Source: Parabacteroides massiliensis (GTDB taxonomy: Bacteria > Bacteroidota > Bacteroidia > Bacteroidales > Tannerellaceae). From it: DNA of 64,000 nucleotides. The position numbers and the translations under genes are program-made. Below, in pieces: positions 61,839-64,000 of this stretch; the first letter of the stretch is position 1, and each line of letters begins with the position of its first letter. The stretch spans positions 1,387,198 to 1,451,197 of the forward strand of contig NZ_LT700191.1 of assembly GCF_900155425.1 (NCBI RefSeq), given 5' to 3'. The notes under the pieces are model-generated. The model had not been told where the DNA came from and made no database searches. It worked only from the letters and a program-made list of their open reading frames with translations.

Positions 61839-64000
61839 TTAATTTGTTTTTAATTTGTAGTTTACAGATTTACCCGCTTTTATTGTCACTTTATCTTTCC
61901 ATTTTAGAAAAGCGTTCTCACCCAATTGACGGACTGATTCTTCTGCATTTTCCGCAAAGACCGTCACGGTAGCATCATATGCGGTTGGATTCGTGATTTG
62001 CAAAACCAGTTGTTTATTGTTTTGTTTTAGGATTTTAGCATCCACATGGTCAAAGACATAGAGAGAACTAATGTCTGTCCGTACGTAAATGCCAGGGATT
62101 TCCAATGCCATCATTGCTCCGTTTGTCTCATTCCATCCGGTTTTGCCACCATCACCGCGTGAACCACGGCTGTCGGCATCACAATAAGTCAAACGCTCCG
62201 TGATTTTACCATTGGGTTGTATACCTTCTGCATGAGCATGAATTACATCTCGAAGTAATTCGGCATAGGAGGTGTCTCTGGTATAACGGTATAACTTAAA
62301 CAAGGCATCTCCTGATTGTGTACAAAAACCCGGAGCTCCGTGTTTATTCTGCGTGCTAGCCCAAACTGCACCGGTCAGATTCGCACCGAGTTTTGCTAAT
62401 GGAGTCTCTTCTGGTAGACGGTAAGGGAAAGAAACAGTCCAAGTGGCACATAGGTTTGCTAAATTTCCGGCTTGTTTTAAATATTGCTCTTTCTCTGTTA
62501 TTTCATAAAGAGTCATTAAAGAAGTGAGTAGGGCGACTGCTGTTTCTGAGTCTGCATTTTGTAGAATATCTCCACACCCCCCGGAAGTAAAGCCAACTAA
62601 TGCAAAATTGTCGTAATAGTCTGCTGCAGCCTTGCAAGCTACTTCCAGATAGGTCGGATTATTATAATACCCGGAAGCTAAAGCCAGCCCGGCTATTGTT
62701 ATAGCGCCACTTGTCGTATTATAGACAGCCACATTGCCGGTTTCCACATCCAGATAATTACCCCATGTCCCTTGTTTTTTCCAAGTATTGACAAAAGCAT
62801 CTGCCAATAGACGCACATTTGTTTCCCATTCGACATCGATAATATTGGCTTTTCCCTGTTCTTTTAATAACATAAATTGTTTGATCATCCAATAAAGCAC
62901 ATCTCCGTTTTTTCGTGTCAGGCTAATTCCCGGATTGTTAACGGCTGCATCACGGTATAAGACTTTTCCATCCGATCCGAGAACATCATAATAATAACCA
63001 CTTTTCCCTTTAGCACGTGGCAGCCCGAAATCAAATGTGTTTTTCACTTTTCGAAAATGTTCCTCATCACCTAAAGCTAACATCGGATAGGTATTCATCA
63101 GACCGCCAATCCAACCATAGGAAATCCAGTCTGCATTTTCCGGACAGTAATATTCCCACTGGTCACCTATATAATAACGTTCATCGATATTCCGAACCAT
63201 TCGCGTCAGAACCTCACTCATCGGCATCAGATTACGAGGTGCTTCTCCTCTTATATGCAGCTTACGATCTTTCATAAAGCGAGCTAACAGTTCGGGAACA
63301 TCTTTACAAGGGAAAGTAATTTCGGTAACTCGGATAATAATCCGGTCGCCTTTTTTTACCTGTATTCCCCGGTCGGGACTTTTGCTGAAACCGATAAATT
63401 CCGGCTTACGTTCCCGTACGCCTGGAGCACTGATGACGAAAGAGGCGATACTGCGATCCAGAGTTTCTTCTACGATCAAAGCATGATCCAACAATCGCTT
63501 ATTCCATTCGATACCTTGGTCGGTTAATAAAATCGTTCCGGACTTCTTTCCTCGTTCAAACATAGTCATGGCCGGTGTTGCCACATTACTGACATTGACG
63601 TCCAACCGGGATGGGGCCCCGAACTCTGGAGAAAGCTGTGGAATCGGATTGGAAGTTAGTGCCAGATCTTTCCGGTTATAATCAGTTTTATCAAGGCCGG
63701 TTGCGTACGAACGATTTACAATCCGCTGCCTATTGCCGTTATAGACAGAAGAAGGAATCATCACATAGTTATCACTTGTCCAGTGATATCGGTCGAATGC
63801 CACAGCCACACCGGTATCACTCATGTCCCGCTTGGCAGTGAAAGAAAAAATATATGTTTTGCCTTCATAGGCATCTATTTGTTCAGTTCGGACTTCCCAG
63901 TCCGAACCGGGATTTATTTCTTTGCAATGCTTCAATTCTGCCTCTTTGTAGGAACACTCCAGCAAACGGATATTTTTACTTGTGTTCACCACGCTTGGTA
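61839..64000 (-). CDS. Secreted (alpha/alpha)-barrel protein, probable glycan-active enzyme (5' partial)
   Basis: The frame stays open to the window edge: codons before the GTG at 63992 continue in frame (P-S-V), so the true start is outside and at least 717 residues are present. The N-terminal part is beta-rich (YEGKTYIFSFTAKRDMSDTG, then YHWTSDNYVM). From about residue 270 it becomes helical in the pattern of an (alpha/alpha)6 toroid (YGWIGGLMNTYPMLALGD, VNNPGISLTRKNGDVLYW, SGDALFKLYRYTRDTSY), ending with a beta domain (ILKQNNKQLVLQITNP). GWNETNGAMMALEIPG and GFTSGGCGDILQNADSETA are rich in potential catalytic residues. No family recognised; a hydrolase or lyase is inferred from fold and operon. 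Confidence 0.6.
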   Translation of the reverse strand, partial: PSVVNTSKNIRLLECSYKEAELKHCKEINPGSDWEVRTEQIDAYEGKTYIFSFTAKRDMSDTGVAVAFDRYHWTSDNYVMIPSSVYNGNRQRIVNRSYATGLDKTDYNRKDLALTSNPIPQLSPEFGAPSRLDVNVSNVATPAMTMFERGKKSGTILLTDQGIEWNKRLLDHALIVEETLDRSIASFVISAPGVRERKPEFIGFSKSPDRGIQVKKGDRIIIRVTEITFPCKDVPELLARFMKDRKLHIRGEAPRNLMPMSEVLTRMVRNIDERYYIGDQWEYYCPENADWISYGWIGGLMNTYPMLALGDEEHFRKVKNTFDFGLPRAKGKSGYYYDVLGSDGKVLYRDAAVNNPGISLTRKNGDVLYWMIKQFMLLKEQGKANIIDVEWETNVRLLADAFVNTWKKQGTWGNYLDVETGNVAVYNTTSGAITIAGLALASGYYNNPTYLEVACKAAADYYDNFALVGFTSGGCGDILQNADSETAVALLTSLMTLYEITEKEQYLKQAGNLANLCATWTVSFPYRLPEETPLAKLGANLTGAVWASTQNKHGAPGFCTQSGDALFKLYRYTRDTSYAELLRDVIHAHAEGIQPNGKITERLTYCDADSRGSRGDGGKTGWNETNGAMMALEIPGIYVRTDISSLYVFDHVDAKILKQNNKQLVLQITNPTAYDATVTVFAENAEESVRQLGENAFLKWKDKVTIKAGKSVNYKLKTN

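Overview
The window looks like a chromosome segment of a gut Bacteroidales, most likely Parabacteroides or a close Bacteroides relative. The reasons are the dense secreted glycoside hydrolases and serine-type sulfatases, the lipoprotein signals, promoter -7 boxes of the TAnnTTTG type, and families typical of the order (DUF3244, DUF4827-like, S46 dipeptidyl peptidase, Rpn/PD-(D/E)XK, DUF4143 ATPase). No rRNA, tRNA or CRISPR array was seen.

Layout. 1-2.0 kb: a 5'-truncated AlkD-like DNA repair protein, a TIGR02757/DUF2400 protein and a LOG-family phosphoribohydrolase on the plus strand. 2.0-2.5 kb: a non-coding stretch with a strong inverted repeat. 2.5-14 kb: a complete minus-strand sialic acid (nan) operon. 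Read from its promoter it runs ROK-type regulator, NanL lyase, AGE epimerase (NanE), MFS transporter (NanT), GH33 sialidase, GH20 hexosaminidase, and a three-domain fusion (SGNH esterase, SASA sialate O-acetylesterase, NanM-like kelch mutarotase). Together these would release sialic acid and the exposed HexNAc, remove O-acetyl groups, mutarotate and import Neu5Ac, and convert it through ManNAc to GlcNAc. No nanO/nanU (SusC/D-like) pair is present.

14.4-22.2 kb: an AT-rich accessory stretch with a membrane-spanning TPR/HTH regulator, a small DUF3244 and lipoprotein cluster, a DUF4143 AAA ATPase, two small beta-barrel proteins, a dispersed intergenic repeat and an Rpn-family nuclease. 22.2-29.7 kb: housekeeping-type genes (RuvB, a polysaccharide flippase, a DUF389 membrane protein, a DPP7-like S46 peptidase). 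An IS982-like element with 17-bp inverted repeats and a 5-bp target duplication separates the DUF389 and S46 genes.

29.8-47.4 kb: a carbohydrate locus with a sulfatase, a GH31 enzyme, an AraC regulator, a sugar-porter MFS transporter, a cytoplasmic DUF5107-TPR protein, two tandem GH2 paralogues and a GH95 enzyme. The GH31 gene and the MFS operon share a conserved upstream element at identical distance from their -7-like boxes, a good candidate AraC operator. It has its own importer instead of SusC/D.

47.5-54 kb: a minus-strand cluster of sulfatase, metallophosphoesterase, GH29 fucosidase and a beta-propeller hydrolase. 54.2-64 kb: a GH78-like enzyme, a secreted DUF7477-like repeat protein ending in a DnaJ-type CxxCxGxG zinc domain, an intergenic region with two short tandem arrays, then a minus-strand operon of GH43 and two large secreted proteins of no recognised family, the last cut by the window edge. 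The least-described items are the shared operator regulon with its DUF5107 protein, the nan triple fusion, the DUF7477/DnaJ-zinc protein and the two unassigned secreted proteins.
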